Shown: positions 1 through 10,019 of the stretch, in pieces
Layout of the letters: the number at the start of each line of letters is the position of its first letter
Numbering within the stretch: position 1 is the stretch's first letter
Origin: Rhizodiscina lignyota
Lineage: Eukaryota; Ascomycota; Dothideomycetes; Aulographales; Rhizodiscinaceae
DNA length: 64,000 bases
Reading direction: 5' to 3'
Assembly: GCA_010015805.1 (NCBI GenBank)
Contig: ML978128.1
Coordinates: 682,001-746,000, forward strand
The notes under the pieces: model-generated
Database searches by the model: none
The model's input: only the letters and a program-made list of their open reading frames with translations
Told to the model about the DNA's origin: nothing
Translations under genes and position numbers: made by a program

Positions 1-490
1 ACACTTTTAAAAATATAGAAGTATCGCTCGATCTATGTGTCTAAGTAATAAGTTAAGCGCCTTTATATAATTAAATTGAAGTTTAACATCTATGCGTGAG
101 TCGGGAGTCTAGTGAGTGTACTGAATCGAAGCAAAGCTCGATCTTTCCGTGTAAGCTTTCGTTCAAGCGCCAGTGTATAATTGAATTGAAGCTCGACCCT
201 CGCGCGGAGACCAGGTGCTAAGAGAGTATCGTAAATTGAGGTGAAGCTTAAGCTATGCGTACATATTACAAATCGAGCGCTTACGTATAATCAAGTTAAA
301 GCTCAACCTTTATGCGGAAAGCTAAGTGCTAAGGAGGAAATTGGATTAACTTGAAGTTCAATCTATGCGGACGAATTAAAGAAGTGCTCGATCTGAGCGT
401 GCAAGCCATAAGTACATACTCTAAAGAGCATAGAATAAAGCCTTCAGAGATAGTCTCACTTACCTTGAAATGCAAGAGCTGATCGCCCTT
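1..490. repeat. Degenerate tandem repeat, period about 110 bp
   Basis: At least three and probably four diverged units follow each other. The marker AAGCGC/GAGCGC recurs at about 55, 165 and 275, exactly 110 bp apart, with a weaker copy near 382. Each marker is followed by a TATAAT-A-TTGAA-like block and an AGCTCGACC/TTTAACATC-like block. Within each unit a half-repeat of about 55-60 bp built on TGAATTGAAGCTCGAT is visible. The sequence is AT-richer than its surroundings and has no convincing ORF. It could be an old minisatellite or a mutated repeat, and it may extend left of the window. Confidence 0.7.
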
Positions 491-652
491 GCGTGTCAAG
501 TTTACCGACTAGCATTCAGGTAGAGTATACTTTGCACCACCTCTCTTCATTTTCAGTCTGTGCCAAACATCTTTGTGGGCTTTCATTTGGACAACAACAT
601 CTTTCATTTCCAAGAATTGGTGAATCGGTCGTTACATATCCTGAATGCTCTT

Positions 653-3600
653 CTATACACCATCCGCAAGCTTCTTCGTTGGCTTCTTCGCATACAAGTC
701 GATAATAGCCTGCGCGATATCCTTCATAGGCGGCAGTGCGTACGACGGGTAACCCTCGAAAATAGCAGCCAACTGTTGCTGCCTCACCACCGGCTTATCG
801 TCATCATCTTCATCCTCATCCTCGCTCTGAACCTCCTCAACTTCTTCAATGCTATTGTCCACAACAAGTCCCATCACGTCCGCCATGGATTCATCTTCTT
901 CTTCGCCAACAAGTTCCGGTTCTGGCAAGCTATCCATACCCTTGGCTTGCCCGCGCGCGACGTTCTCTCGAATAATTGGTACAGCGGCGGACGCCACGTC
1001 CCTCAGACTATGTGCCTCGGCTTGATCGTTGAGGAAAACATAGCCAGATTGCTGGGGTACAGAAAGTAGCGCAGTAACAGTATCCAACCTCTTGCTGACG
1101 AACACTGGCTCGGGTTTCGAAGTGTGAAATATAGCGACACGATACTTCTTCCCCTTCTTCCAATATGGCAATGCAATCGCAAACGTGTCGCTCGTATCGT
1201 TGACGGCGAGGAACCTTGGCATCCGCAAATGCGAATTCAGTTGATACTGGTAATGGAGATCATCGTCAATCAGATTCCAAACGGTGAGAGAATCAGAGAG
1301 GACGACCAAGTATTTCGAGACAAAACCAACACCAGCTAGTCCGCTAGTGAAGAGGTCAGGTCGAGAATGGACGACCTCTCCAGTGGTCGGGTCGATGAAT
1401 CGGGAGATACTGTAGCCTTCGTGACCGGCGTACTCGTGGCAGGAAGCAATGAGTGAGCCATCGTGAGAGTGAGCCAAACGAGCTGTGGATGGTTTCAATC
1501 TGATTGTGAACCCATCTTCGACTTCATGTACCGGGCTTTCCAGTTCGACTGTCCTTTTGGCCGACCAAGTGATGAGTGGGCCACCAGCAGGAGTGCGCAC
1601 AGCCACGCCATTCTCCCTAAAACGTTGCCTCGCACGCCAAATGCGGATGTGACCGTCCTGTCCTGTGGTGACAAATTCGGGTCTTGTAGGGTCGGCCACT
1701 AGATCAAGAATGCGGGCAGGTGTTGTATTGTCGGGAAACATATGAGGTGTGTCAATTCGAGTTTCGAGCGCCCACTCATTATTCTGCTTGTCCCATCTCC
1801 AGAACTTCAGATATGACTCCAAGCGAATGCCGCGCTCATTCAACATGGAAGCTGGATCGTCCTTTATACTCGTGAATTCAAGGTCTAAGCGTGGTGGCGC
1901 CCATTCTTCCACAGTAGCAAGCCAACGGGAGTTGGCGCTAATCGCGATGAACTTTATGTCTGGTTCACCAAGTCTGTTCCCCTCCGGTCCAGTAATGAAG
2001 TAAGTGGCGTTGTTTCTTGTTAAAGCTTGCCGTGAGATATTTTGGGCTGTCGACATGTTGTAAGTTTGCAGGAACGGCTTTGACCGAGTTAATGATGAAG
2101 GTTCTGTCCACGGTTGGGAGGCTGGGACAGCAGCGAGAAGCAGATTCGGCTCATCAGGACGAAGAAGCGCGGGTATTTGTTCTGATGCGTCAAATGAGTC
2201 TTGCTCTTTTGATTGCTCAGTTGCCACAGTTTTCAGGTCGGGCAGCTCATATTCGATTTGCGGAGAGATTAGCGTCTGGATACCAGAGACGTGTGCGGTA
2301 GGCTGGAGTTCAGCTGTGGACAGCACTATGATGCTGTTGTCTGCGAGCTGGATTCCGTACGCCGTTCCGGAAGGCGAGACAGTGGCGGAGTCAATAGCGG
2401 AAGTGAGATGAGGCAACTCTTGGCGCTTCCCAGTCTGAAGCTGCCACAGCATCATAACGGTCTCATTACCTCCAGAGATGATATAATTCCCATCCAGAGA
2501 CCATTTGGTGGTGTTGACCGGTCCTCGATGCCAATGGAGCAATCTAGGACTCAGCTTGCTGGCTTCACCTGCGGGCTTCTTCTCTTTTGACTTATCCATG
2601 TCCACCAATTTTGATAGAATATCGTCGTAGATATAGATCTGTCCTCTGATGGTACCAATAGCCACATCGACTACTGGTACAGTCGAAGTTGCTGTTGCTT
2701 TATTCTTCGATGGTCCAGATACCGCTGAAGTTGGAACCTTTGCGTCCAAAGATACAATGAAGTCTGGTGCTTCAACTTGATACCACTCGACTTCTTTGGC
2801 TTGTTCTTGAGCATGATTCGACGTCGGCGCGAGCAAACACAGGAGTTGTCGCTCAAAGGGAGCGATGATAACCCTCCCACTGTCACGCACTTGGATTTCC
2901 TTCAAAGATTTCGGTCTTGCTAATAGGACATGTGGCTTTTCTTCAGCCGCACTCCGATTCCATCGACAAATCTTCCAAATCTTCAGCCTTTGTGTTTCAG
3001 TGGGCTCTTCCACGTCCACAAAATCCACAATGTCGTTTTTAGCAGACCTCGTCTTTGAGACGGCAATGGAAATTATCCGCGATCCCAGCTTGAAGGTGTC
3101 ACCGGTTGTGCCATTAATCCAGTTGGCCTCGATGATCTTCCCTTTGGTCGTACCGACAAATATCTTGTTGGGATCAACCTTGGAGAGCGCAAAACAGGAC
3201 ACGATCTCGTCCTGTCCCGGATCGATCCTACGATATAGTAAAGAATCCACGGTGGAGTAGACAAGGATCGAATTTCGAGATGCAACGAGTATGTATCTGT
3301 CTATAGTCAATATGAAAGTCATTGAAGCCACCACGGGTTGCTCACTTTTCATCTTGAGAGAATAGAGGATCTAAGGGCAGAAGCCTCCCTCCCACAGAAC
3401 CAGAGAGTGCCCATGTGTCAGACGTATCCTTTCTTTTCTTGGACTTGCTCTTCTTTTTCTTCTTCTTCTCGTTCTCGTTCTCCGTTATTGATTTGCCCTC
3501 GTTGTTGTTTGATTCCACTATCTCATTGCTGGTTTTGTCCTGGACGAGTTCTGGCTTGTCTTTCTTCTTTCCCTTTATTTTCTGCGGGGTTTCTTCACCA

Positions 3601-3938
3601 GTACCGGCATCACTCTTTCGTTTCTTCTGTTTGTGGCTTGGGACAATATCAGGCGTTTCTTCGACGGATTGCTCGAGGCTTTTGTCGCTCGGATTATCCT
3701 CAGCCTTATTTCTCTTTGCTTCTCGTGATGATTCCTCGTCAGTGTCAGCATCCCTTTTTCGTTTATTCCGTTTGCGGCGCCGGGAGACGGCAGGTTTCTC
3801 TTCGATAGATTGCTCGAGGTTTTGGTCGGCTGGGCTCTTCGACTCTTCGCTCGCGTCTGCAATTGTTGGATTATCGGACTTGAGATTTTCCTCGCCTTCG
3901 GAATGCCGCTTCCTATCCCTCTTGCGCACAGTCGGCAT
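653..3938 (-). CDS. NAN1: U3 snoRNP / t-UTP WD40 protein Utp17 (Nan1, WDR75 family)
   Basis: This is a WD40 component of the small-subunit processome (t-UTP/UtpA module), acting in the nucleolus in early 18S rRNA processing. It is two exons of about 1078 residues. A 49-nt intron at 3297-3345 (GTGAGC...GACAG) joins an upstream lysine/glutamate-rich frame ending DPLFSQDEK to YILVASRNSILVYST, recreating the family's GGR-LDP-F-DEKY-L signature. The N-terminal ~180 residues are basic and low-complexity (nucleolar-type) and contain an internal duplication. The body carries beta-propeller repeats, for example LLHWHRGPVNTTKWSLDGNY. The C-terminus is acidic, then basic. I chose the ATG at 3938 (MPTVRKRDRK); ATGs at 4004 and 4076 are in frame, but the latter is only 46 bp from RPB10. 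Yeast Nan1 is about 900 residues, so this one is longer at the N-terminus. Confidence 0.88.
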
Positions 3939-4121
3939 TGTTTCGAGCAGTGCAGTGGAAGGTCGTTTATGTATAACATGTCCTTCGTGGGATGGAAATT
4001 TCATGTTACCGTAACTTTTTTTTCGCGGACGGCAAGTTCCGTTGCTCCATAACTTTGTACCTTTCCGCAGCGCCACTACAACTTCACATACACCTCTGAA
4101 CTATACAGAAGCACTGTCAAG

Positions 4122-4524
4122 ATGATTATTCCAATCCGCTGCTTTTCGTGTGGCAAGGTATGGAGACTCATTTTGGTTTCATCTTCGCGACTAACAACGC
4201 AACAGGTCGTGGCGGACCTTTGGGAGCGGTACCTCCGCCTCATCGGAGAAGACATGTCAGAAGGGTTCGTTACTTTCTCTTACATCACAAGAGAACACAT
4301 ATCACAAGTAGGCTAGGAAGCGTGTTGACACGATTTACAGTGATGCAATGGACGAGCTGGGCCTGAATCGTTACTGCTGCCGCCGCATGATCATGACCCA
4401 CGTCGACCTCATCGAAAAGCTCCTGCGCTACAATCCTGCAGAGCGGGCGACCTCAAAAGGTGAGGTAGCACGCCAGAGAGCCGAGGAAGATTTAAATAAG
4501 AGAGACGGACGCGATGATGCATAG
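4122..4524 (+). CDS. RPB10: RNA polymerase I/II/III common subunit Rpb10 (RPABC5)
   Basis: This is a zinc-binding small subunit shared by all three nuclear RNA polymerases. Three exons are 4122-4157, 4206-4264 and 4341-4524, with introns of 48 and 76 nt. The spliced protein is 92 residues. It begins [12 protein letters not shown] and continues [20 protein letters not shown] then [16 protein letters not shown]. This gives the invariant CxxC and CC zinc ligands and the [14 protein letters not shown] helix. A charged tail of about 20 residues follows the usual end near residue 70. The first intron lies directly after the CxxCGK motif. The gene is divergent from NAN1 across about 180 bp, so the two may share a promoter. 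Confidence 0.95.
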
Positions 4525-4728
4525 GCAGACATCACCCACGAGCATGATGCATTTCAGTCGGCGTTTGGGTAACATTCGGTTGGGCAAGATGCATGAAGGG
4601 AAAGAATTGGCGCAAGCTCATACATGGTGGAAGAAGGATACCCGGGCTTTATCTTTCAAATTGAATTTCATGGTGGATGCGAGTTCTCAACCTCTATCCA
4701 GCCGTACATTTCAAGTCGCGAGGCTTAC

Positions 4729-5708
4729 TTAGAACGGCTTGTGCCCAGCGTCGAAATGCACCGGCGTCCTTTCACTCGCCCACTGTGTCAAGGCAGCATA
4801 ATCCACACAAATATGCTGCGTTCCATATCCGTTCTCAACCTGCCAGTGTTTGCCTCTTCCTTCAAGCGACGTGTCGGCCGAGCACAGTATGCTTTGACGC
4901 AGATATTCAAGACAGTGTGCTTGGTGATGTGGCTGCCATATTGGCAAGGTACTATTTTCCTCTCTTTTGCCGAGTCCGACCATTAGCACGGTCTACAATT
5001 CTTGCGTTAGCTTGGTTCGCGGATTTCGCTTAGCCCTTTCGAAAGGGGGTGTGCATGGCTTCTGGAGTAGTTCGATCATGCACTTCACCTACCAGGCAAT
5101 GCAGAGAATGGAAGACCGTAAGGACATGACCCTCTTTAATTGTTCCGTTTTGAAAGATGTCTGTCTCGTAAGGCGGATCGATCTGACCAAGGAACTGATA
5201 GTCAGATGACCTTAGCTTCACAAATCCTCTACCTCCTAGACATTTTCAGCAAGCATATTTCGAAACTGAAGCTGTTCATCGTACTTGGATACAGCTTTTG
5301 CCAGTTGTTGTACAGCTCTGTAAGATGAGTGTAGTTACTGAACATGTCTTCGTCCGCGTATACAAGATCAGGGCCAAGGTGAGCATCGTCTCCGAATTCA
5401 ACAATAGCTTTGCGAACTAACTTTTGATTAGCACTGTAACATTTTCTCCCCTCCGTGGCATGCTCTAGCTTACTGTTTGGCCCGTACCCTTTCTCCGTTC
5501 TCTCAGGGACTCGCCGCGACCAAAAGAGTAAGGCGATAAAAATTAGGACAGCTACCACCTCAACCATTGTTCTCCACCCGAAGAGCCCAGAATGCATAGA
5601 AGAATAAGTGAAGAACTCATCTTCCGCACTTCGACCAAGCTCCGAGTCAGTTATTAGATGCTCTTCTTCCGCAATCTTTTCATCTCGGAGTTCTTCACAG
5701 TCCTTCAT
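4729..5708 (-). CDS. UstYa-like protein (DUF3328)
   Basis: DUF3328 proteins are membrane-anchored fungal proteins. Several act as oxidases that cyclise or modify ribosomal peptides such as ustiloxins and other dikaritins, and others lie in various secondary-metabolite clusters. Three exons (5285-5708, 5093-5235, 4729-4992) joined by 49- and 100-nt introns give about 276 residues. Visible are one transmembrane helix (VEVVAVLIFIALLFW), the LYPRGRGFV segment recreated by the first splice, the first histidine motif in VFHSLHCL and the second in HHQAHCLEYLRQ. These are followed by the usual C-ADTSLE and H-C-D motifs. Both HxxHC motifs are intact, so an active enzyme is plausible. The second intron is the least certain join. 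The start chosen is MKDCEELRDE; an upstream in-frame ATG exists at 5822. Confidence 0.85.
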
Positions 5709-6798
5709 TGTTGCAACACTGACCCCGTACGCAACATGAAGGCAGTCGACAACGAGCATGAGAATAGTTGCATCGCCCTCGCGATGGAATTGCTCCGGTG
5801 TACCGCTCCAATTATTCCCCACTCTCCGGATATTTGCAACTTCCTTGTCAGGATGTCGAACATGCTGTCTTACTACTACAACAATGCTTGCATTTTGGGT
5901 CGAAAATGAGCCGTGTAATCATTACTCGTCCCTATTCTGGATATCACCCAGGCACATCCGGGATTTCAGGCAAAATCCAAGTTGGAAGTGCCGAAATCTG
6001 GGGAACACGAAGCTAAGGACATAACCCTGGTCGCACATCACGTATTATGCACACAGCCGAATTTATTTCAACGATCATTGCCTTTAATCCGAGTTCGAGA
6101 CAGAATTTACCGGAACATTCCGTTCAATATTTCATTATATTTTGTGGGCATATGTTCAAGCTTCCAGGGATGAACCCGGCGATGAATTGAGCATTGAACA
6201 TATTGATATCTAGAACCCCACTGACAGTCCAGCGAGAAGGCAAGAAATGTGGGAGACCAAACAGACCCGATCTTACATTATGTTAGACTTCAAGACAAGC
6301 CGTTGCTCTAGCCTTCGTATGATGTTACTGAAGAGCACCGGATAATGTCGAAAACGAAGTCTGCGATCTTGGCAATATTCTCCTTTTTGACGAGCTGAAA
6401 GTTCAGGCTTGGACTCTTCGGAACGACATACAACGGATATTCTCGTTTCCAAACAGCCGCTACTCTGAAGCTAGTTGCACATTTCTCCGGAGTCTCTTGG
6501 CGGTACATGTGATCCATACGCATGTTGACGGTGAGGCCAGTTGATGGAAAGAAAGACATCGCTTCTCAACAAGATGGAAAAGCAAATATAACTTGGCCGA
6601 CTGGATTTACCCGAGACGTTGAATATAAATTCAGTCTCAACCGCAACGTATATTGGAAACATCGCAGCACATCAGTCCATCGAGAAGACAAACCTGACTC
6701 TATTCCGAACGATACTCTTCAGGTGAGAAGATTTCCCCCATTACACACTTTGATGTCTTCCGAGTCCTGAAGCGATACAGCATCCATACACGATCATC
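5709..6798. other. Intergenic, DUF3328 gene to secreted peptide
   Basis: About 1.1 kb between two divergent genes. Small ORFs on both strands (for example 6308-6559 minus) resemble nothing I recognise. A TATAAAT sits at 6624-6630, about 170 bp upstream of the secreted-peptide ATG, and could be its TATA element. Confidence 0.4.
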
Positions 6799-6996
6799 AT
6801 GAAGTTCGCAATCTTCACCACCCTCTTCTTCGTCGCTGCAACGATCGCAGCTCCAACAGCCACTGTTGAGGACCCGGCTACGCTGGCGAGGCGTCAATGC
6901 GATCCACCGCCACCACCAACATGGCTGCCTTGCCCACCAAGCTGCAAAGTGCGCAGGGCTCTCAAGAGTGCTTTCGGATTTGCAGAGGAGGTCTGA
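6799..6996 (+). CDS. Small secreted Pro/Cys-rich peptide with dibasic sites
   Basis: A 65-residue ORF encodes a clear secretory signal (MKFAIFTTLFFVAATIAA). A short propeptide ends in LARR, followed by the segment QCDPPPPPTWLPCPPSC, then KVRR and a 12-residue tail. The two arginine pairs are classic Kex2 processing sites and would release a peptide of about 17-21 residues with three cysteines and a poly-proline run. The ATG has a good context (ATCATCATG). The family is unknown to me. It could be a small secreted effector-type protein or a precursor of a ribosomally made, modified peptide. The latter idea rests on the DUF3328 gene 1.1 kb away. No intron is needed, though the true 3' end could differ if a weak splice site near the stop is used. 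Confidence 0.55.
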   Translation: MKFAIFTTLFFVAATIAAPTATVEDPATLARRQCDPPPPPTWLPCPPSCKVRRALKSAFGFAEEV

Positions 6997-8225
6997 GTAC
7001 GCTTGAAAGATTGCCGGAGAAACTTTGGGGATAGGTTTCGTCTTAGCCAAAGTTGTTGACTGGTGGGAAACTGCCAAGGCAACAGGGATAGCGATGGAAA
7101 ACAAATGAGCAAATAGGAAATGAGCATTCAGTCCTTACCTGTATTTTGCAACTCATCTGGACTGCAGCTTGAGCAGTGTGAACCAGTACCAGCGCAATGG
7201 TTAGACGAGAAATACAGCTCGCTACTAAGCTGCCAAGTTCACCCATGCATTAGACTATGCGGGTTCAAGGGAGGATTAGCTTCACTAGGTATTGAGTACG
7301 TACCTAGTTTTACCAGCGTTATAAAGCAATGAAATACGGCTTATGTACTCAGTCAGCACTCTCTTTGCACCAGCTTTGCTTCCGATCACCTAAAGAATCG
7401 CATTCGGAACGGGCCGCAATTTGCCTGATGTTCCACCCCGCTGGCACCCTGAGGAGTTGATTTAGCCATGTGTCGAAAATGGATAGTATTACTGAGCCAA
7501 GCAAATGCGTGGGCACTGGGAGGTTATAGCCTTGAAGGCCTTAGAAGACGTCTCTCAACACCAACTTGTGACAATATGGAATGTCGAAAGTATCAAGAAG
7601 TTGTTGCAGATGATGAAGAGTATTAATGCAAATAGCATAAGCAAAACAAGTTACACATGAGCCGGATGTCGAAGCGCATATCACGCTGAAAGGTTGGGTA
7701 ACTGGAAAGGTGATTGGAAGGCAAAGAGACGTCAAAGAAGCCTTCAAAGGCAACAACAGCGGACGAGAGCATCCATTCTCATGTTTATATTTTCAACGAT
7801 AACGCCGAGCTGGCTTGAGAGAGCACAAGACTGCGCTTCCGAGACCATATATTGAGCGGATTGTGTGGAAGGAGAAGATAGGCTCTTGATGGGATTGAGG
7901 TTCATGTTCATGTAGATTGCTTACATAATGTGACTTCGACCTTCAAATTTCTTCGCTTGTTCGACCAGTCCTGCGGTCTCATCCACCAATGCTATCGCAA
8001 ATGTTCACTTGACAGAAATCATGGCCCAATCCCATGACTCTCAATAGATTTTGAAGAACCCCACGCACATACACACGATCTCTAAGACTTCCAGGCCGCA
8101 GGGTAATCCGAATTCGTTCTGCATGACACTGAACAGAAAAGTAGGCATGGTCGCATAACTCCTTTTTCATCTCTTACATAGATTCTCTCTTATGACTAGC
8201 TCTAATCGCTCGAACAGCAGCACGA
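6997..8225. other. Intergenic, no gene recognised
   Basis: About 1.2 kb with only short, unrecognisable ORFs on both strands. No tRNA, transposon terminus or simple repeat was seen. Confidence 0.4.
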
Positions 8226-8432
8226 TTACTGTGCTGCAACTGGTTTCTCCTCTCTGGGACTCCGGTATCCGTTCGGCAAGCGAAGACCAAATCTTACGGC
8301 CACGATTAAGCCGGAGCGCCTTCTTGAGTCTTGTCTCGAAAGGGACTTGATGGGTGGAGAGAGCTTGACTTTGTGGCCGAACAATCCGACGACCAAAATC
8401 TGACAGCCTGTGATGCCCATCCATTCCAGCAT
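8226..8432 (-). CDS. Hypothetical small protein (low confidence)
   Basis: A 68-residue ORF begins MLEWMGITGCQILVVGLFGH, with a short hydrophobic stretch, followed by a basic, serine-rich tail. I do not recognise it. It lies just downstream of IES6 on the same strand and could equally be IES6 3'-UTR. A GTAAGA after codon 48 or so could be a splice donor. Nothing else supports it. Confidence 0.2.
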   Translation of the reverse strand: MLEWMGITGCQILVVGLFGHKVKLSPPIKSLSRQDSRRRSGLIVAVRFGLRLPNGYRSPREEKPVAAQ

Positions 8433-8477
8433 CGGACTGGGATCACTCGTCTCTTCGTCTTTGCCACAATATGCCCT

Positions 8478-9053
8478 TCATTTGAGAACTGTATGGGCTC
8501 CTCTTGCTGCCAGATATTGCTCTGCAGTGCCCTGTCCCATTGATTGAATCATTCCAAAGACCTCCATGTTGTGATATCTCAGTCGACTTTTGGGATGGGT
8601 GTACGGTGCTGGTAGCCCGGTGATATCGCAATATCGTTTCTGACTCGATGGGTGGAATGAAGGTGCGGATTCGATGTTTGTATACGTGACAGTTGGTCCT
8701 GTGGGCAGAACACTGCCACCTGTTGCAGCAGCCAGGTTTCGTTCCAAGACCAACCTGTCTAGACTCTGTGCCGCGTGTTCGATGTTTGGATGAAGGTGTG
8801 CGCCATTCGCGGTTGGCGTGTTTCCACCAGTCGACTGTATAGCTGGCGTTGAGGTACCGCTATTGTTTTGACTGGCGAGAACAGAAGCCTCTTTGCGCGA
8901 GACGTCTGCGATGATCTGCTTGACATTTTTGTTGCGGCGTTGCGGAGGTTTCCAGTGAGGGTTGCGGAATGGCTTTGGGATAGCATAAATATCAAGTTGA
9001 TCGAGAAGGGCTTGATGGCTGCCGTCATCAGATGCTTGCGTGAGTGGTGCCAT
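8478..9053 (-). CDS. IES6: INO80 complex subunit Ies6 (YL1-C domain)
   Basis: Ies6 forms a heterodimer with Arp5 that grips the nucleosome in the INO80 chromatin-remodelling complex. It is a single exon of 191 residues. The N-terminal half is low-complexity, with a conserved FRNPHWKPPQRRNKNVKQI patch near residue 30 typical of the family. The C-terminal 50 residues are the YL1-C domain: KRYCDITGLPAPYTHPKSR, RYHNMEVF and then GTAEQYLAARG up to the terminal HTVLK. The gene is divergent from DAD4 (189 bp apart) and lies 1 kb from ARP5, its physical partner. Confidence 0.93.
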   Translation of the reverse strand: MAPLTQASDDGSHQALLDQLDIYAIPKPFRNPHWKPPQRRNKNVKQIIADVSRKEASVLASQNNSGTSTPAIQSTGGNTPTANGAHLHPNIEHAAQSLDRLVLERNLAAATGGSVLPTGPTVTYTNIESAPSFHPSSQKRYCDITGLPAPYTHPKSRLRYHNMEVFGMIQSMGQGTAEQYLAARGAHTVLK

Positions 9054-9145
9054 GTTTATGAGATCGTATGTGTAGAGAGTTCTTTGTCGATGTCATTGAA
9101 GATGTATAGACAGCGCGGGTAACTGCAGGTTAAGCGCGCGGCACA

Positions 9146-9166
9146 ACGCGACGCGCCTCTACGCGT
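9146..9166. promoter_or_regulatory. MCB-like elements between IES6 and DAD4
   Basis: The 189-bp divergent promoter contains ACGCGACGCGCC (9146-9157) and a perfect ACGCGT (9161-9166). ACGCGT is the MluI cell-cycle box recognised by MBF-type factors in ascomycetes. Its presence upstream of a kinetochore gene fits G1/S control, but this is inference from motif and context only. Confidence 0.4.
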
Positions 9167-9241
9167 ACGGTGCTATACGTGCAAGTAAAGAGCCAAAGCC
9201 AACAACTCAAGTTTCGCATCCTCCCAAGCATTATTGGCATT

Positions 9242-9676
9242 ATGGTATGCTCATGTAACTTGTACTGTTGTTCGTGAAACTAATGTATCTCTACAGGAGA
9301 GTCCACATGAACATCAGCAGAATCTACTACTCTCGCGTATAATCACCAATGTGGTAAGACTTCGATGCTCACGAAGCGATAGGGTCCAGGTGTTAAGAGA
9401 TAGCAGGAGAAGCTCAATGAAGCCGTAGTCGTTCTCAACAAAAGCCTACAAGTTGGTTTTCTTGCCCTGTGCCTTCTGCACATGATGTTTACGGATATTG
9501 CAGGAGATCAACATTCAGAACATGAACGTCGAGCTTGTCGCACAGATGTTCAAGAACTATGCAAGCAATGTGGTCTTTCATTTGGAAGGTCTGTCTATCC
9601 TTCATCTTTTTCGTCTGATTATTTCTCATAGAATATTGCAGCGACCGAGAGCGAGAGCTTGAAAGACCCATCATGA
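9242..9676 (+). CDS. DAD4: DASH/Dam1 complex subunit Dad4
   Basis: Dad4 is part of the fungal DASH ring that couples kinetochores to microtubules. Five exons (9242-9244, 9297-9353, 9407-9451, 9504-9588, 9642-9676) with four introns of 52-53 nt give 74 residues, the usual size. The protein starts [20 protein letters not shown] and continues [15 protein letters not shown]. Exon 4 gives [19 protein letters not shown] and the FHLEAT end region follows, closing on SLKDPS. All junctions keep frame. The first exon codes only the ATG; the next codon lies beyond a 52-nt intron. It sits between IES6 and ARP5. Because no exon exceeds 85 nt, ORF-based callers will miss it. Confidence 0.93.
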
Positions 9677-10019
9677 GATAGACAAGGGAGGAAGAGGATG
9701 AGTTCACGAAACCAACGGCCTTCAAGCTCCGCAGAAATTGAAAATCAGGGAAATGGCGCAAACCTGCACTTTAAATAGTTCATACTCAAGATACCCATCA
9801 CGGAATAGAATTATATTAGGCGCGCGTCTAAGCTGTTGCTTCCTTGCATGGCATGGTTACCACCAGAGCGACGCAGAGGCGAATTGTGAAATGGCCGCTG
9901 ACAGGCCGCACCAAACGGCGTGACGGGCGCAAGCATTTCGCCACTAGTAATTGGCGCCTCGACCTGAATCCAAAATGATTTCATGATCCCACCTTTCAGC
10001 CTCAACCTGCCCTTCCACC
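9677..10019. other. Intergenic, DAD4 to ARP5
   Basis: 343 bp holding the DAD4 3' end and the ARP5 promoter. It includes GC-rich GGCGCGCG and TGGCGCC stretches near 9820 and 9950. No additional gene seen. Confidence 0.4.

Noticed and set aside
3415-4014. 199-codon plus-strand ORF, Ser/Phe/Leu-rich with hydrophobic stretches
   Set aside because: Complement of the Lys/Glu-rich NAN1 N-terminus; poly-Lys/Glu read backwards gives Phe/Leu/Ser and a false membrane look.
5229-5822. 197-codon ORF as a stand-alone protein
   Set aside because: Its end (STMNSFSFEICLLKMSRR) is intron read-through; splicing at 5236-5284 restores the DUF3328 LYPRGRGF block.
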